In this document: one piece after another, positions 52,791-61,285 of the stretch | Numbering within the stretch: position 1 is the first letter of the stretch | How the letters are laid out: every line of letters begins with the position of its first letter | Assembly: GCF_007860015.1 (NCBI RefSeq) | Contig: NZ_SJPS01000002.1 | Span: 248,898-312,897 of the forward strand | Direction: 5' to 3' | DNA from: Bythopirellula polymerisocia | GTDB lineage: Bacteria; Planctomycetota; Planctomycetia; Pirellulales; Lacipirellulaceae | DNA length: 64,000 nucleotides | Notes under the pieces: generated by a model | What the model was told of the DNA's origin: nothing | The model's input: the letters and a program-made list of their open reading frames with translations, nothing else | The model's database searches: none | Position numbers and translations under genes: made by a program

Positions 52791-53267
52791 ATGTGCTTCA
52801 ATCAAGTTTTGATAGTGACGTTCGCAGCGATTCTTCTTCAGGCGCAGTCAGCACGCACGGCAACCCTTGAGAATGTTTCAACGGAGCCCAGCAACCCTGG
52901 GGCCGCGATTGCGTCGGACGAATCCCCCGCGAGCTCTCAGGATGCTGTCAATGTGGCCCTCGAATTACTGCGAATACAGGAGGAACTGGGAGGCTCGATC
53001 GTAAGTGATTTCGCGGAACCAGCGCAAGGCCATGCTCCTGTCTGGAATCCTCCCCCGGTCTCTTCCACTCCCCCAGCTCGACCCCATTCTAGTTGGGTTC
53101 CTCGGACGCTAAGCCCCGTCGAAGCTTTGCGGCAGACCTCCTGGCAGCTCGAACAATCGGCACATCTGTTGGAATCGCTCGACCTCTACGATCAGGCGGA
53201 TGCGGTGCGTGAGACGGCAGCTGTCCTACGCAGCGATGCCCGAGAAATTAAATCTCAGCAGAAATAA
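52791..53267 (+). CDS. small exported protein, function unknown
   Basis: A 158-residue protein. AAAGG lies 8 nt before the ATG. Residues 1-22 form a signal peptide (MCFNQVLIVTFAAILLQ, then SART). The middle is Pro/Ser-rich and probably disordered (PVWNPPPVSSTPPARPHS). A C-terminal helical hairpin (PVEALRQTSWQLEQSAHLLE, then YDQADAVRETAAVLRSDARE) carries A/L heptads and may be a coiled coil. No family is recognised. It follows a terminator, so it has its own transcript, and it precedes the pilus motor genes by about 350 nt. Confidence 0.7.
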   Translation: MCFNQVLIVTFAAILLQAQSARTATLENVSTEPSNPGAAIASDESPASSQDAVNVALELLRIQEELGGSIVSDFAEPAQGHAPVWNPPPVSSTPPARPHSSWVPRTLSPVEALRQTSWQLEQSAHLLESLDLYDQADAVRETAAVLRSDAREIKSQQK

Positions 53268-53277
53268 GCTAAAAACC

Positions 53278-53340
53278 GAGAGACGAGAGTCCAGAGTCAG
53301 AATTCTGGCACTAAACTCTCCTCTCTCAGCTCTGGTCTCT
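53278..53340. repeat. word-built inverted repeat B (GAGAG type)
   Basis: GAGAGACGAGAGTCCAGAG on the left and CTCCTCTCTCAGCTCTGGTC on the right are largely complementary, and CCAGA/TCTGG forms a local stem. It starts 11 nt after the stop at 53267. Confidence 0.6.
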
Positions 53341-53347
53341 TACATAA

Positions 53348-53415
53348 TTGACATTTTGCCTTATCACCAGTAGCCTAGAGACTATGCGGTGAGATGGGGA
53401 ATTACGTAACTCCCC
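53348..53415 (+). promoter_or_regulatory. candidate promoter and palindrome upstream of the first GspE/PilB gene
   Basis: TTGACA (53348-53353) with a weak -10 TAGCCT 17 nt further on. GGGGA (53396-53400) and TCCCC (53411-53415) enclose TTACGTAA, an interrupted palindrome that could be an operator or a leader hairpin. The rest of the spacer to 53614 holds no gene. Confidence 0.3.
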
Positions 53416-53614
53416 AGGGGGCACGGACTTCTGTTCAGAATGATCAACCAGTCGGGCTGGGAGATGGTTTGCGTTCTGGCGGGGCCGTTCTTGACTTGCT
53501 AAGTGGTGTTGGTTTCCTCGGCGGCTAATTAGCCGGTAGGAACGATCACTGCGAGCGCAACTTCTCCCCCTTTGCCGCCTGATCCGAGGCAAAGCGAACA
53601 GAGACTTATCTTCG

Positions 53615-55318
53615 ATGTCGAAATTTGGTGATTATCTCGTCAAGAAACGGGTCGTTGGTCCGGAGCAATTGCAAGAAGCCGAGACGGTGTCGACTTCTCG
53701 CCGGCTGAAGCTCCAAGAAGCGATCGTGCAATTAGGCTATGCCGCGCCCGAGCAGGTTTGGCGGGCCCTGGCCAATATGCACAAGTATGAGTACTACGAT
53801 CTCAACAGCGTGCCGATCCCGCCTGCAGTTGTGGAATTGGTGCCCGAGTCTGTTGCTCGCGAAAATGCCGTGATTCCATTCTCTGAGGACGACGGCAAGT
53901 TGAAAGTAATCGTGAGCGATCCCGAGGATTTCGAAACTTTTGACAAGCTTCAATTCATTCTCAACCGCAAAGTTGAAATCGGCATCGCCACCAAGGAAAG
54001 CATCCTCGAGGCCATCAACCGCAACTACGGCCAGATGGACGGCGAGTCTGCCGACTCGATGTTGCAGGAATTCACCGACACGGCCATCGATTTCACCGAA
54101 ACCGAAGGGGACGATGACGCAGGCGATGACGACGTGGTCGACGAGACCAGTGCCCCCATCGTGCGTCTTGTGCAGCTGATGATTACTGAAGCCGTGCAGT
54201 TGCGTGCTTCCGATATTCACGTCGAGCCCTTTGAAGATCGGGTCCGTATCCGCTATCGCATAGATGGTGTGCTGGTGGAACGCGACAGTCCTCCTCGGCG
54301 ACTCTTGGGAGCCTTGCTCTCCCGTATCAAAATCCTTGCCAGGATGGATATTGCCGAGCGTCGTCGCACCCAGGACGGACGTATTAAGATTACCGCTGGT
54401 GGAAAAGAACTCGACCTTCGCGTGAGTATGTTGCCCACGACGCACGGCCAATCCTGCGTCATGCGACTGCTGGACAAGGACAATATCAAGGTGGGAGTCC
54501 GACAATTGGGGCTCTCTGAGGCCGATTTCCGTAAATTCCGCACCCTCATTCGCCGTCCCAATGGCATTTTTCTCGTGACTGGCCCTACAGGTTCCGGAAA
54601 GACGACCACACTCTACGCTGCCCTCAACGAACTCAATCGACCTGACCGTAAGATTATTACTGCTGAGGACCCTGTCGAATATTATCTCCCTGGAATTAAC
54701 CAAGTAGAAGTTCGACACAACATCGGGCTAGACTTTGCTCTGATTATTCGTGCGATGTTGCGTCAGGCACCCAACATCATTCTGGTCGGCGAAATGCGCG
54801 ATCACGAGACCGCCTCGATGGGTATTCAAGCCTCGCTTACCGGTCACTTGGTATTTAGCACATTGCACACCAACGATGCCCCTGGGGCGATCACCCGCAT
54901 GGTTGACATGGGTGTGCCAGCCTATCTGGTAGCGGGAAGCATCATTGGTATTCTTGCCCAGCGGCTGGTGCGTGTGGTCTGCACCAAGTGTAAGCACCCT
55001 CATACTCCCACAGATGGCCAACTCGAATCGGCTGGCATCACTCCCGAGCAAGCTGCCTCGGCTACCTTCATGAAGGGGCAAGGATGTTCGCATTGCGGCA
55101 AGAGCGGCTATCGCGGCCGACTGGGCATCTTTGAGCTTATGATGATGAATTCCAAGGTTCGCGAACTTTCCTTCGCGGGAGCATCGACTCCTGAAATTCG
55201 CAAAGCGGCCATAAAATCTGGAATGACCACGCTTTACGACGACGGAATCCGCAAGGCCCTCGGGGGAATCACCACTTTGGAGGAGGTTTTCCGCGTCTCC
55301 AAGCGGACAGAAAGTTAG
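53615..55318 (+). CDS. GspE/PilB-family assembly ATPase (first copy)
   Basis: A 567-residue hexameric ATPase that powers pilus or pseudopilus extension. Residues 1-150 form an MshEN-like N-domain (FGDYLVKKRVVGPEQLQEAE), a fold that in relatives binds c-di-GMP. The N2 region has LRASDIHVEPFEDRVRIRYRIDGVL (about 193-217). The motor has Walker A GPTGSGKTTTL (about 325), an Asp box (KIITAEDPVEYYLPG), Walker B ILVGEMRDHETA and a His box (TGHLVFSTLHTNDA). CTKC and CSHC (about 456-496) bind zinc. Here GEMRD replaces the usual GEIRD. The MshEN domain suggests c-di-GMP control. It precedes pilT, with a 128-nt spacer. Confidence 0.93.
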   Translation: MSKFGDYLVKKRVVGPEQLQEAETVSTSRRLKLQEAIVQLGYAAPEQVWRALANMHKYEYYDLNSVPIPPAVVELVPESVARENAVIPFSEDDGKLKVIVSDPEDFETFDKLQFILNRKVEIGIATKESILEAINRNYGQMDGESADSMLQEFTDTAIDFTETEGDDDAGDDDVVDETSAPIVRLVQLMITEAVQLRASDIHVEPFEDRVRIRYRIDGVLVERDSPPRRLLGALLSRIKILARMDIAERRRTQDGRIKITAGGKELDLRVSMLPTTHGQSCVMRLLDKDNIKVGVRQLGLSEADFRKFRTLIRRPNGIFLVTGPTGSGKTTTLYAALNELNRPDRKIITAEDPVEYYLPGINQVEVRHNIGLDFALIIRAMLRQAPNIILVGEMRDHETASMGIQASLTGHLVFSTLHTNDAPGAITRMVDMGVPAYLVAGSIIGILAQRLVRVVCTKCKHPHTPTDGQLESAGITPEQAASATFMKGQGCSHCGKSGYRGRLGIFELMMMNSKVRELSFAGASTPEIRKAAIKSGMTTLYDDGIRKALGGITTLEEVFRVSKRTES

Positions 55319-55387
55319 TCCAACACAATTCTGAGCAATTAGAATAAGAGTTAGTAGAAAGCCGCGGCAAAACGCAACAAATAGCTG

Positions 55388-55402
55388 CGTTGCAGCGCAA
55401 CG
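55388..55402. repeat. hairpin in the spacer before pilT
   Basis: CGTTGC (55388-55393) and GCAACG (55397-55402) form a perfect 6-bp stem with loop AGC. An upstream CGCAAC word can pair with the same bases, so alternative foldings are possible in the leader of pilT. Confidence 0.45.
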
Positions 55403-55446
55403 ACTGTTAGCCGCTTCGCAATGCGACACACGGAACAAAGAGACTT

Positions 55447-56550
55447 ATGGGCACTATTCTTATCGACAAACTGCTCTCCGCGCAAGTTAAGCAAGGAGCG
55501 AGCGATTTGCATATCACGGTGGGCCAACCACCTGTGCTCCGGTTGCATGGTCACATGCAAAAGCTCAAGACCAAAGTGCTGGAGCCAGCCGACACCATGG
55601 GCCTGATGAAAAGCATCACCCCAGACCGCTGCCAGCAAGAATTCCAAGAAACCGGCAGTACCGACTTTGGGTTCGCCTTCGGAGATCAAGCCCGCTTTCG
55701 CGTGTCAGTGTTTCGCCAACGTGGCATGGTGGCCATGGTGCTGCGGCAGATTCCCGTGCATTTGATGAGCATGGAGGATCTTAAGATACCCCCTGTCTTC
55801 AAAGACCTTATCATGCGACCGCGCGGGTTGATTCTCGTGACCGGTCCGACGGGATCAGGAAAATCAACTTCCCTGGCCGCGATGATAGATTATCTGAACA
55901 CGACGATCGATCATCACATCATCACTATCGAAGACCCGATCGAGTTTTACCACAACCATCGCAAATCGACGATCAACCAGCGCGAGGTCGGCGTCGATGT
56001 AACGTCCTTCGCCGAAGCAATTCGCCGCGCTTTGCGACAGGACCCCGACGTGATCCTCGTCGGTGAGTTGCGCGACCTGGAAACGATCGAAGCTGCCATC
56101 ACCGCGGCAGAAACAGGTCACGTCGTGTTCGGCACCCTGCACACGAGTAGTGCGGCTGGCACAATCAACCGCGTTATCGACGTTTTTCCCACGAATCAGC
56201 AGGACCAAATTCGCACTCAATTGGGAAGTTCAATCATCGGCATTCTCGCCCAGCAATTGATACCGAAAATCGGCGGAGGCCGTATTGCGGCGTTCGAGAC
56301 CCTGGTGGTGACCCCGGGTATTGCGAACCTGATCCGCGAAAACAAGATTTTTAGAATCACTTCCTCGATCCAAACAGGCGCCAAGCACGGCATGAAATTG
56401 CTCGACGACCACTTGTTCGAGCACTGGAAGAATGAGCTTGCCACCAAAGAAGACGTGCTCGCCAAAGCAAACATCCCCGATGAACTCGCCCGGCGGATCG
56501 CTTCCGCCGAACGCGGAGTCTTCGATGAACCCGAACCGGGCGAAGAGTGA
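55447..56550 (+). CDS. pilT: pilus retraction ATPase PilT
   Basis: A 367-residue protein of normal PilT length. Residues 1-110 form the N-terminal domain (LLSAQVKQGASDLHITVGQPPVLRLHG, typical of PilT). The motor has Walker A VTGPTGSGKSTS (about 134-145), the Asp box HHIITIEDPIEF, Walker B VILVGELRDLETIEAAITAAETGH (PilT signature AETGH) and the His box FGTLHTSSAAGTINR. A C-terminal AIRRALR/LLDDHLFEHWKN part follows. It depolymerises pili for twitching or DNA uptake. A PilT between two PilB-type ATPases favours a true retractile type IV pilus over a pure secretion system. Confidence 0.95.
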   Translation: MGTILIDKLLSAQVKQGASDLHITVGQPPVLRLHGHMQKLKTKVLEPADTMGLMKSITPDRCQQEFQETGSTDFGFAFGDQARFRVSVFRQRGMVAMVLRQIPVHLMSMEDLKIPPVFKDLIMRPRGLILVTGPTGSGKSTSLAAMIDYLNTTIDHHIITIEDPIEFYHNHRKSTINQREVGVDVTSFAEAIRRALRQDPDVILVGELRDLETIEAAITAAETGHVVFGTLHTSSAAGTINRVIDVFPTNQQDQIRTQLGSSIIGILAQQLIPKIGGGRIAAFETLVVTPGIANLIRENKIFRITSSIQTGAKHGMKLLDDHLFEHWKNELATKEDVLAKANIPDELARRIASAERGVFDEPEPGEE

Positions 56551-56641
56551 TGGAAGAATTTATGATTGATGAAAACACTACCGGAAGCTGACGCATCCGG
56601 CTCCCCTACCATCCACTAACCTCTAACCGCTAACCTCTATT
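56551..56641. repeat. word-built spacer element C
   Basis: The left part repeats the GATTTATGATTGATGA-like words of element G at 61.3 kb. The right part (56614-56641) is CTAACCTCTAACCGC-TAACCTCTA, matching the right arm of element D. CCGGA/TCCGG pairs in the middle. The ATG of the next gene follows 1 nt after the element, with no Shine-Dalgarno sequence. Confidence 0.55.
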
Positions 56642-56642
56642 C

Positions 56643-58358
56643 ATGGCCTTACGTCGCATTGGACAAATCCTGGTTGACCTCGGATATATTTCCGACGAGC
56701 AGCTCGAAACGCTGGTCGAAGAACAAGAGCAACGCCCAGGTCAGCTCTTGGGGCAGGTCGCTATGGACATGGGACTGGTAAACGACGATCAGCTTGTCCA
56801 GGCCCTCGGCGAGCAGATGTCGCTGCGCACCGTAGCGCTCGGGGATTTGACTATAAATCCTGAAACACTGGAAAAAGTCACCGAGCCAATGGCCCAGATG
56901 TATCGCATCATCCCCATCGAGTTCGACGACAACACACTTACCATCGCCATGTGCGATCCACAGAACCTGAGCGTTCAAGACGAACTTCGCACATTCCTCG
57001 GATACAACATCCGCGTCGCCGTGGCGACGGAACCCGCTGTTTTGGCCGCCCTAGACCGATATTACGGTGAGAACACTGAGAGTGTCGAAAGCATCGTCCA
57101 CGACCTGGAGATCGACAAGGACCTCGCAGCGGCAGTTGCCGCGGCTGAGGGGAATTCGGTCGATCTGGCAAGCGTCGAGGCCATGGCCGACAGCGCACCG
57201 GTCCGCAAACTGCTGAACATGGTGCTGCTGCTGGCAATCAAAGATCACGCGAGCGACTTGCACTTCGAGCCATTTGAAGACGAATTCCGCATCCGCATCA
57301 AGGCCGACGGGGTGCTCTATGAAATGGTTCCTCCACCTCGCCACCTCGCATTTGCAATTACCACTCGTATCAAGGTGATGGCCAACCTCGATATCGCCGA
57401 GCGTCGCATGCCTCAGGACGGACGCATCGAGCTCACAGTGGGTGGCCACCCGGTCGATCTGCGTGTGAGTGTGCTCCCCACGATGTTTGGTGAGAGCGTC
57501 GTAATGCGGGTACTCGACCGGTCGGTCGTGTCGCTTGACCTGCAAAAAGTAGGCATGAATGAAGACTTGCTCGCCATTTTCCGGGACGTGATTTCCAAAC
57601 CCAATGGCATCGTCCTGGTGACAGGCCCAACGGGTTCCGGAAAAACGACCACGCTCTACTCGGCTCTCAATGAGCTCAATGTCATCTCGGATAAATTGAT
57701 CACGACCGAGGACCCTGTCGAGTACGACATGGAAGGTATCATCCAGGTGCCAATCGATGCCGCGATCGGCAACACGTTTGCACAATGTCTGCGAGCGATT
57801 CTCAGGCAAGACCCGGACAAGATCCTGGTCGGCGAAATTCGCGACCTCGAGACCGCCGAGATTGCCGTCCAGGCCTCCCTCACGGGGCACATGGTGTTCA
57901 GCACATTGCACACAAACGACGCCCCCAGCACGATTACCCGCATGAAGGATATGGGGATTCCCACGTTCCTGATCACTGCCACAGTCGAGGCCATCCTGGC
58001 CCAGCGGCTGGTCCGCAAGGTCTGTGCCAAGTGCCGAGAAGAATATGTCCCGTCCAAGGAAATTCTCGACGATTTGGAGCTTTCTACCGCAGATCTGAAG
58101 GGAAAGAAATTTTATCGTGGCTCTGGCTGCGAAAACTGCAACAATACAGGATATAAGGGGCGCGTGGGACTTTTCGAACTCATGATCATGAATAACGAGC
58201 TTCGAGAGATGATCATGCAAAACTGTTCAACCGACGAACTCCGCAGAGCAGCACAGAAGGGGGGCATGTTCACCTTGCGTGATGCCGGTATGAAAGTTGC
58301 CTACGAAGGAGTCACCACTCCCGAAGAAGTTGTCCGAGAAACGATCATCGATGGATAG
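56643..58358 (+). CDS. GspE/PilB-family assembly ATPase (second copy)
   Basis: A 571-residue ATPase paralogous to the one at 53615. N-terminal MshEN-type domain (RRIGQILVDLGYISDEQLETL, then GQVAMDMGLVNDDQLVQAL), then KDHASDLHFEPFEDEFRIRIKADG. Walker A GPTGSGKTTTLY lies at about 327; the Asp box is KLITTEDPVEYDM, Walker B ILVGEIRDLETAEIAVQASLTGH and the His box FSTLHTNDAPSTI. Zinc cysteines are CAKC and CENC (about 462-500). It keeps the canonical GEIRD, so it is the more standard extension motor. The ATG directly follows a word repeat and lacks a ribosome binding site. Confidence 0.94.
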   Translation: MALRRIGQILVDLGYISDEQLETLVEEQEQRPGQLLGQVAMDMGLVNDDQLVQALGEQMSLRTVALGDLTINPETLEKVTEPMAQMYRIIPIEFDDNTLTIAMCDPQNLSVQDELRTFLGYNIRVAVATEPAVLAALDRYYGENTESVESIVHDLEIDKDLAAAVAAAEGNSVDLASVEAMADSAPVRKLLNMVLLLAIKDHASDLHFEPFEDEFRIRIKADGVLYEMVPPPRHLAFAITTRIKVMANLDIAERRMPQDGRIELTVGGHPVDLRVSVLPTMFGESVVMRVLDRSVVSLDLQKVGMNEDLLAIFRDVISKPNGIVLVTGPTGSGKTTTLYSALNELNVISDKLITTEDPVEYDMEGIIQVPIDAAIGNTFAQCLRAILRQDPDKILVGEIRDLETAEIAVQASLTGHMVFSTLHTNDAPSTITRMKDMGIPTFLITATVEAILAQRLVRKVCAKCREEYVPSKEILDDLELSTADLKGKKFYRGSGCENCNNTGYKGRVGLFELMIMNNELREMIMQNCSTDELRRAAQKGGMFTLRDAGMKVAYEGVTTPEEVVRETIIDG

Positions 58359-58360
58359 GA

Positions 58361-58518
58361 ATAGAGGTTAGAGATTGGAGAATGAACGCTCTGTCATTTA
58401 TCGTACATCTCTCTTCTCTCCATTGGAACGAAGGAGTTGGGGTTAGTGGTCAGAGGTTAAAGGTTAGCGGGAAAATTCTTACTTCCCCTAGCCTCTAACC
58501 TCTAACCCCTAACCTCTC
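58361..58518. repeat. word-built inverted repeat D (TTAGAGG type), two units
   Basis: The first unit (58361-58424) has AGAGGTTAGAGATTGGAGAA opposite TCTCTCTTCTCTCCATT. The second (58437-58518) is the clearest in the window. The left arm, GGTTAGTGGTCAGAGGTT and on to 58474, matches the reverse complement of the right arm (58482-58517, CTAGCC-TCTAACC-TCTAACC-CCTAACC-TC) at about 85%. It fills almost the whole spacer between the second ATPase and the PilC/GspF gene, whose ATG at 58526 has no Shine-Dalgarno sequence. Confidence 0.8.
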
Positions 58519-58525
58519 AATTACT

Positions 58526-59854
58526 ATGCCAACATTTCAATTTGAAGCGATGGATTCGACCGGCGCTGAGATCAAAGACGTGATCGAAGCGGCGACCGAG
58601 GAAGATGCCCAAGCCACGATTCGGCAGATGGGGTACTTCGTCACCAAGATCTCCGTCAAGAAGGCACGCAAGAAATCCGAGGGGGGACCCGGCAAGAAGA
58701 AACGTGGCTTCGTCTTCGGCGGCGTCAAATCAAAAGATCTCACCGCCTTCACCCGCCAACTCTCGATTCTTCAAGACGCGGGCCTGCCGATCTTGCGGAG
58801 CTTACGCATCCTCGGCGAACAGTCCAAGCCGGGCCGACTCAAGTACTCGCTTGAAGACACCTGCGAAGCGATCGAAGCCGGCGACACGCTCTCCGAAGCG
58901 ATGGCCAAGGCCCCCAAGGCGTTCGACCGACTTTATGTGAACATGATCAAGGCGGGCGAAGCGGGTGGTGCCCTGGAAATCATTCTGCAGCGCCTCGCAG
59001 ACTTCAAAGAACGGTCTGAATCGCTCAAGCGCAAGGTCAAGGGTGCGATGATCTATCCGATCGTCGTCGTGTCCGTGGCCGTCGGTATCTTGACGTTCAT
59101 CATGATTAAGATCGTGCCGAGTTTCCAAGCGATTTTCGACGATTTCGATCTCGATCTGCCGCTCATGACGGTTTATCTGATTGCCTTCTCCCAGTGGTGC
59201 GTCAACTATTGGTACCTGATCCCCGGCGTGCCGATTGCTATCTGGCTCTTGATCAAACTGATTCGCAAGTTCAAGGCCGGCCGCATGGGCTGGGATCAGT
59301 TCACAATCAAGGTTCCCATCTTCGGCAGTCTGATCGAGAAGAACATCATGGCCCGCACCTCGCGAACCCTGGGGACGCTTATCTCCTCGGGTGTGCCAAT
59401 CCTCGAAGCCCTGAACATTACCCGTGAGACCGCCGGCAATGCTGTGTTCGAAAAACTCTATGCCCGCATCAGCGAGCGGATCCGCGAGGGTGACGCGATT
59501 GCCCAGCCGATGAAGGAATACTCCAAGCTCAGCTTCCACCCGGTCGCCGCCTTCTTCTGGTTTTGCTTCATCGGTGGCCCCATCGGGTTATTGATCTACA
59601 TGATGAAATACCGCCAACGGGTCGTCGACGACATTGTCGTGAACATGGTCGACGTCGGCGAAGAGACAGGCGAACTCGATACGATGCTCTACAAGGTGGC
59701 CGACACCTATGACGAAGAAGTCGCAGTGCTCACCGATGGCCTCACCAAGCTGATGGAACCGCTGCTGATCTTGTTCCTAGGTGGTGCCGTCGGCTTCATC
59801 GTGATCGCCCTCTTCATCCCTCTGGTGGAACTAATCAACGGACTAACGGGATAA
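58526..59854 (+). CDS. PilC/GspF-family inner-membrane platform protein
   Basis: A 442-residue protein. It starts PTFQFEAMDSTG, the usual beginning of PilC (FxYxAxDxxG). A basic linker (KKARKKSEGGPGKKKRGF) is followed by two repeated cytoplasmic helical domains: DLTAFTRQLSILQDAGLPILRSL at about 73, and MARTSRTLGTLISSGVPILEALNITRET at about 275. Membrane helices lie at about 172-195, 220-240 and 415-437, the last ending FIPLVELINGLTG. The platform binds the ATPases and rotates or guides pilins into the membrane. An unusual insertion near residue 340-370 contains an extra Phe/Trp-rich hydrophobic segment (FFWFCFIGGPIGLLIYMM). Start codon flanked by element D. Confidence 0.93.
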   Translation: MPTFQFEAMDSTGAEIKDVIEAATEEDAQATIRQMGYFVTKISVKKARKKSEGGPGKKKRGFVFGGVKSKDLTAFTRQLSILQDAGLPILRSLRILGEQSKPGRLKYSLEDTCEAIEAGDTLSEAMAKAPKAFDRLYVNMIKAGEAGGALEIILQRLADFKERSESLKRKVKGAMIYPIVVVSVAVGILTFIMIKIVPSFQAIFDDFDLDLPLMTVYLIAFSQWCVNYWYLIPGVPIAIWLLIKLIRKFKAGRMGWDQFTIKVPIFGSLIEKNIMARTSRTLGTLISSGVPILEALNITRETAGNAVFEKLYARISERIREGDAIAQPMKEYSKLSFHPVAAFFWFCFIGGPIGLLIYMMKYRQRVVDDIVVNMVDVGEETGELDTMLYKVADTYDEEVAVLTDGLTKLMEPLLILFLGGAVGFIVIALFIPLVELINGLTG

Positions 59855-59861
59855 GGAGCAA

Positions 59862-59936
59862 GTTGCGAGGCGCGAGTTTCGAGTCACGAGTAACAGTATT
59901 GTCTCGCGTCTCGCAACCCGACACTCGCGCCTCTCC
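59862..59936. repeat. word-built inverted repeat E (CGAG type)
   Basis: GCGAGGCGCGAGTTTCGAGT (left) matches the reverse complement of the right arm (CTCGCGTCTCGCAACCC then GACACTCGCGCCTC) with few mismatches. It starts 7 nt after the PilC/GspF stop. The rest of the spacer holds a small AGGGCT/AGCCCT hairpin (59990-59995/60005-60010) and nothing else recognisable. Confidence 0.75.
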
Positions 59937-60151
59937 TGTACTATTTCGCTACAATAAACTGCGCTGGCAGCACAGGGTGTTGGGTACTGAGGGCTGCTTC
60001 AACTAGCCCTACAGGGGGGTATGAATCGCATTTTGAGACTTTCCAGGCCTCTGAAAATGAGATTTTTCCATTTCCCGGCAAATAGTCCCTGCTAGCCCCC
60101 TTGCGCACATGATTTGCACGTAATTCAACCAGTTAAACAGGAGATTCTCAA

Positions 60152-61285
60152 ATGGCACGGAAAAAAGAACAGAAGATAGAGGTTAGAGGCTGGAGGCTAG
60201 AGGCTTGGAATCCAACTAGCGCCCAGCGTCTAGCGTCTAGCGCCTTCACGCTCACCGAACTCTTGGTCGTGATCACGATCATCGCGATCTTGGCGGCCTT
60301 GATCACCGCCGGTGCTATGAACGCGCTGAACGCTTCCAAACGGGCCCGTATCTCTCTGGAGATCAACCAACTGGGACAGTCCATCGAAGAGGTCAAGAAC
60401 AAGTACGGGGCGTATCCGCCGAACGGAATGAGTTTCCAAGGTGAATCCAACTACAGTGGAACTGTTGTCTCTCAACTTACGACCAGCGACTTCGAGCGAA
60501 TGTTCAAGAAGGCGTTTCCTCGTAGCCAGGAACCTGTTGGTTTGATCCGTCGATTGGGTGGAGCAACGGGAAATCAGAATCCAGGCGATCCTTCCTTACT
60601 ACCAAACGGCATGAATTCCGCCGAAGCCGTTTATTTTTGGCTTGGTGGATTTAGTGAGGATACTCAGTATCCTCTCTCCGGTCCTGGCGGACCTGCCTTT
60701 GATCCCACTTCAACGACCGGGGAAGTGCTCGAAAGCCGTAATCGCGAATACGAGTTTGATCTCGGGCGGCTTGGGCCACGAAATGACAGTGGTGTTTTCC
60801 ACGATACTGACAATGGCGGGCAAGGGCGATATGTAACGTATGATAATCCAAAAAATACGGGGCCTGCAAGACTTCGCATCAACCTGTGGCGGTACAACCC
60901 GTCAGGTTCCGAACGGCCTTACTTGTATTTCGATGCCTCTCGTCACGATCCCATTGATTACGATCAAAATTTGACAGGTCTGGGGCAGAACGACTCGGTT
61001 CAAATCTACGCCCTCAAAAAACTTCGCGAAGGTTTTAGTACTTCGAACACTCCTGCCCCCAAGGACATTGTGTTCGTGAACAAAGGTAAGTTCCAAATAC
61101 TCCATTCTGGCTTAGACGATGCCTGGGGCAGTTTTAAGCCTTTCAGCATTCTTAATGCATCTGGCAATGTTAATACCGGCGATGCCAGTGGAGTGTTCCT
61201 CTTCCCCACCGGCCCCTTCACTGGCGACGTGGCCGATACGCTCACCAACTTCACTCCCGGCACACTGGAGAGCGCACAAGAATAA
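60152..61285 (+). CDS. GspG-like pseudopilin 1 with repeat-encoded long leader
   Basis: A 377-residue protein; AGGAG lies 8 nt before the ATG. The prepilin cleavage site is Ala31/Phe32 (SSA-FTLTELLVV), with Glu at +5. The usual Gly at -1 is replaced by Ala. Residues 8-30, between the basic MARKKEQ start and the site, are encoded by a word-built repeat (element F), making a 31-residue leader. After the hydrophobic helix comes the GspG-like ISLEINQLGQSIEEVKNKYGAYPPNG segment. Residues 70-377 are a larger, unassigned head. It is the first of four pseudopilins and overlaps the next by one base (TAATG). Confidence 0.88.
   Translation: MARKKEQKIEVRGWRLEAWNPTSAQRLASSAFTLTELLVVITIIAILAALITAGAMNALNASKRARISLEINQLGQSIEEVKNKYGAYPPNGMSFQGESNYSGTVVSQLTTSDFERMFKKAFPRSQEPVGLIRRLGGATGNQNPGDPSLLPNGMNSAEAVYFWLGGFSEDTQYPLSGPGGPAFDPTSTTGEVLESRNREYEFDLGRLGPRNDSGVFHDTDNGGQGRYVTYDNPKNTGPARLRINLWRYNPSGSERPYLYFDASRHDPIDYDQNLTGLGQNDSVQIYALKKLREGFSTSNTPAPKDIVFVNKGKFQILHSGLDDAWGSFKPFSILNASGNVNTGDASGVFLFPTGPFTGDVADTLTNFTPGTLESAQE
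60174..60245. repeat. word-built inverted repeat F inside pseudopilin 1
   Basis: GAGGTTAGAGGCTGGAGGCT on the left and AGCGCCCAGCGTCTAGCGTC on the right are imperfect inverted arms of repeated GCTAGA/TCTAGC words. The whole element is in frame and encodes leader residues 8-31. Confidence 0.75.

Noticed and set aside
57051-58220. Long open frame on the minus strand (389 codons) inside the second GspE/PilB gene; similarly 53732-54718 inside the first
   Set aside because: They are antisense to clear ATPase genes with every motif present. Long antisense frames are expected from the codon bias of those genes, no ribosome binding site is seen and the translations lack domain features.
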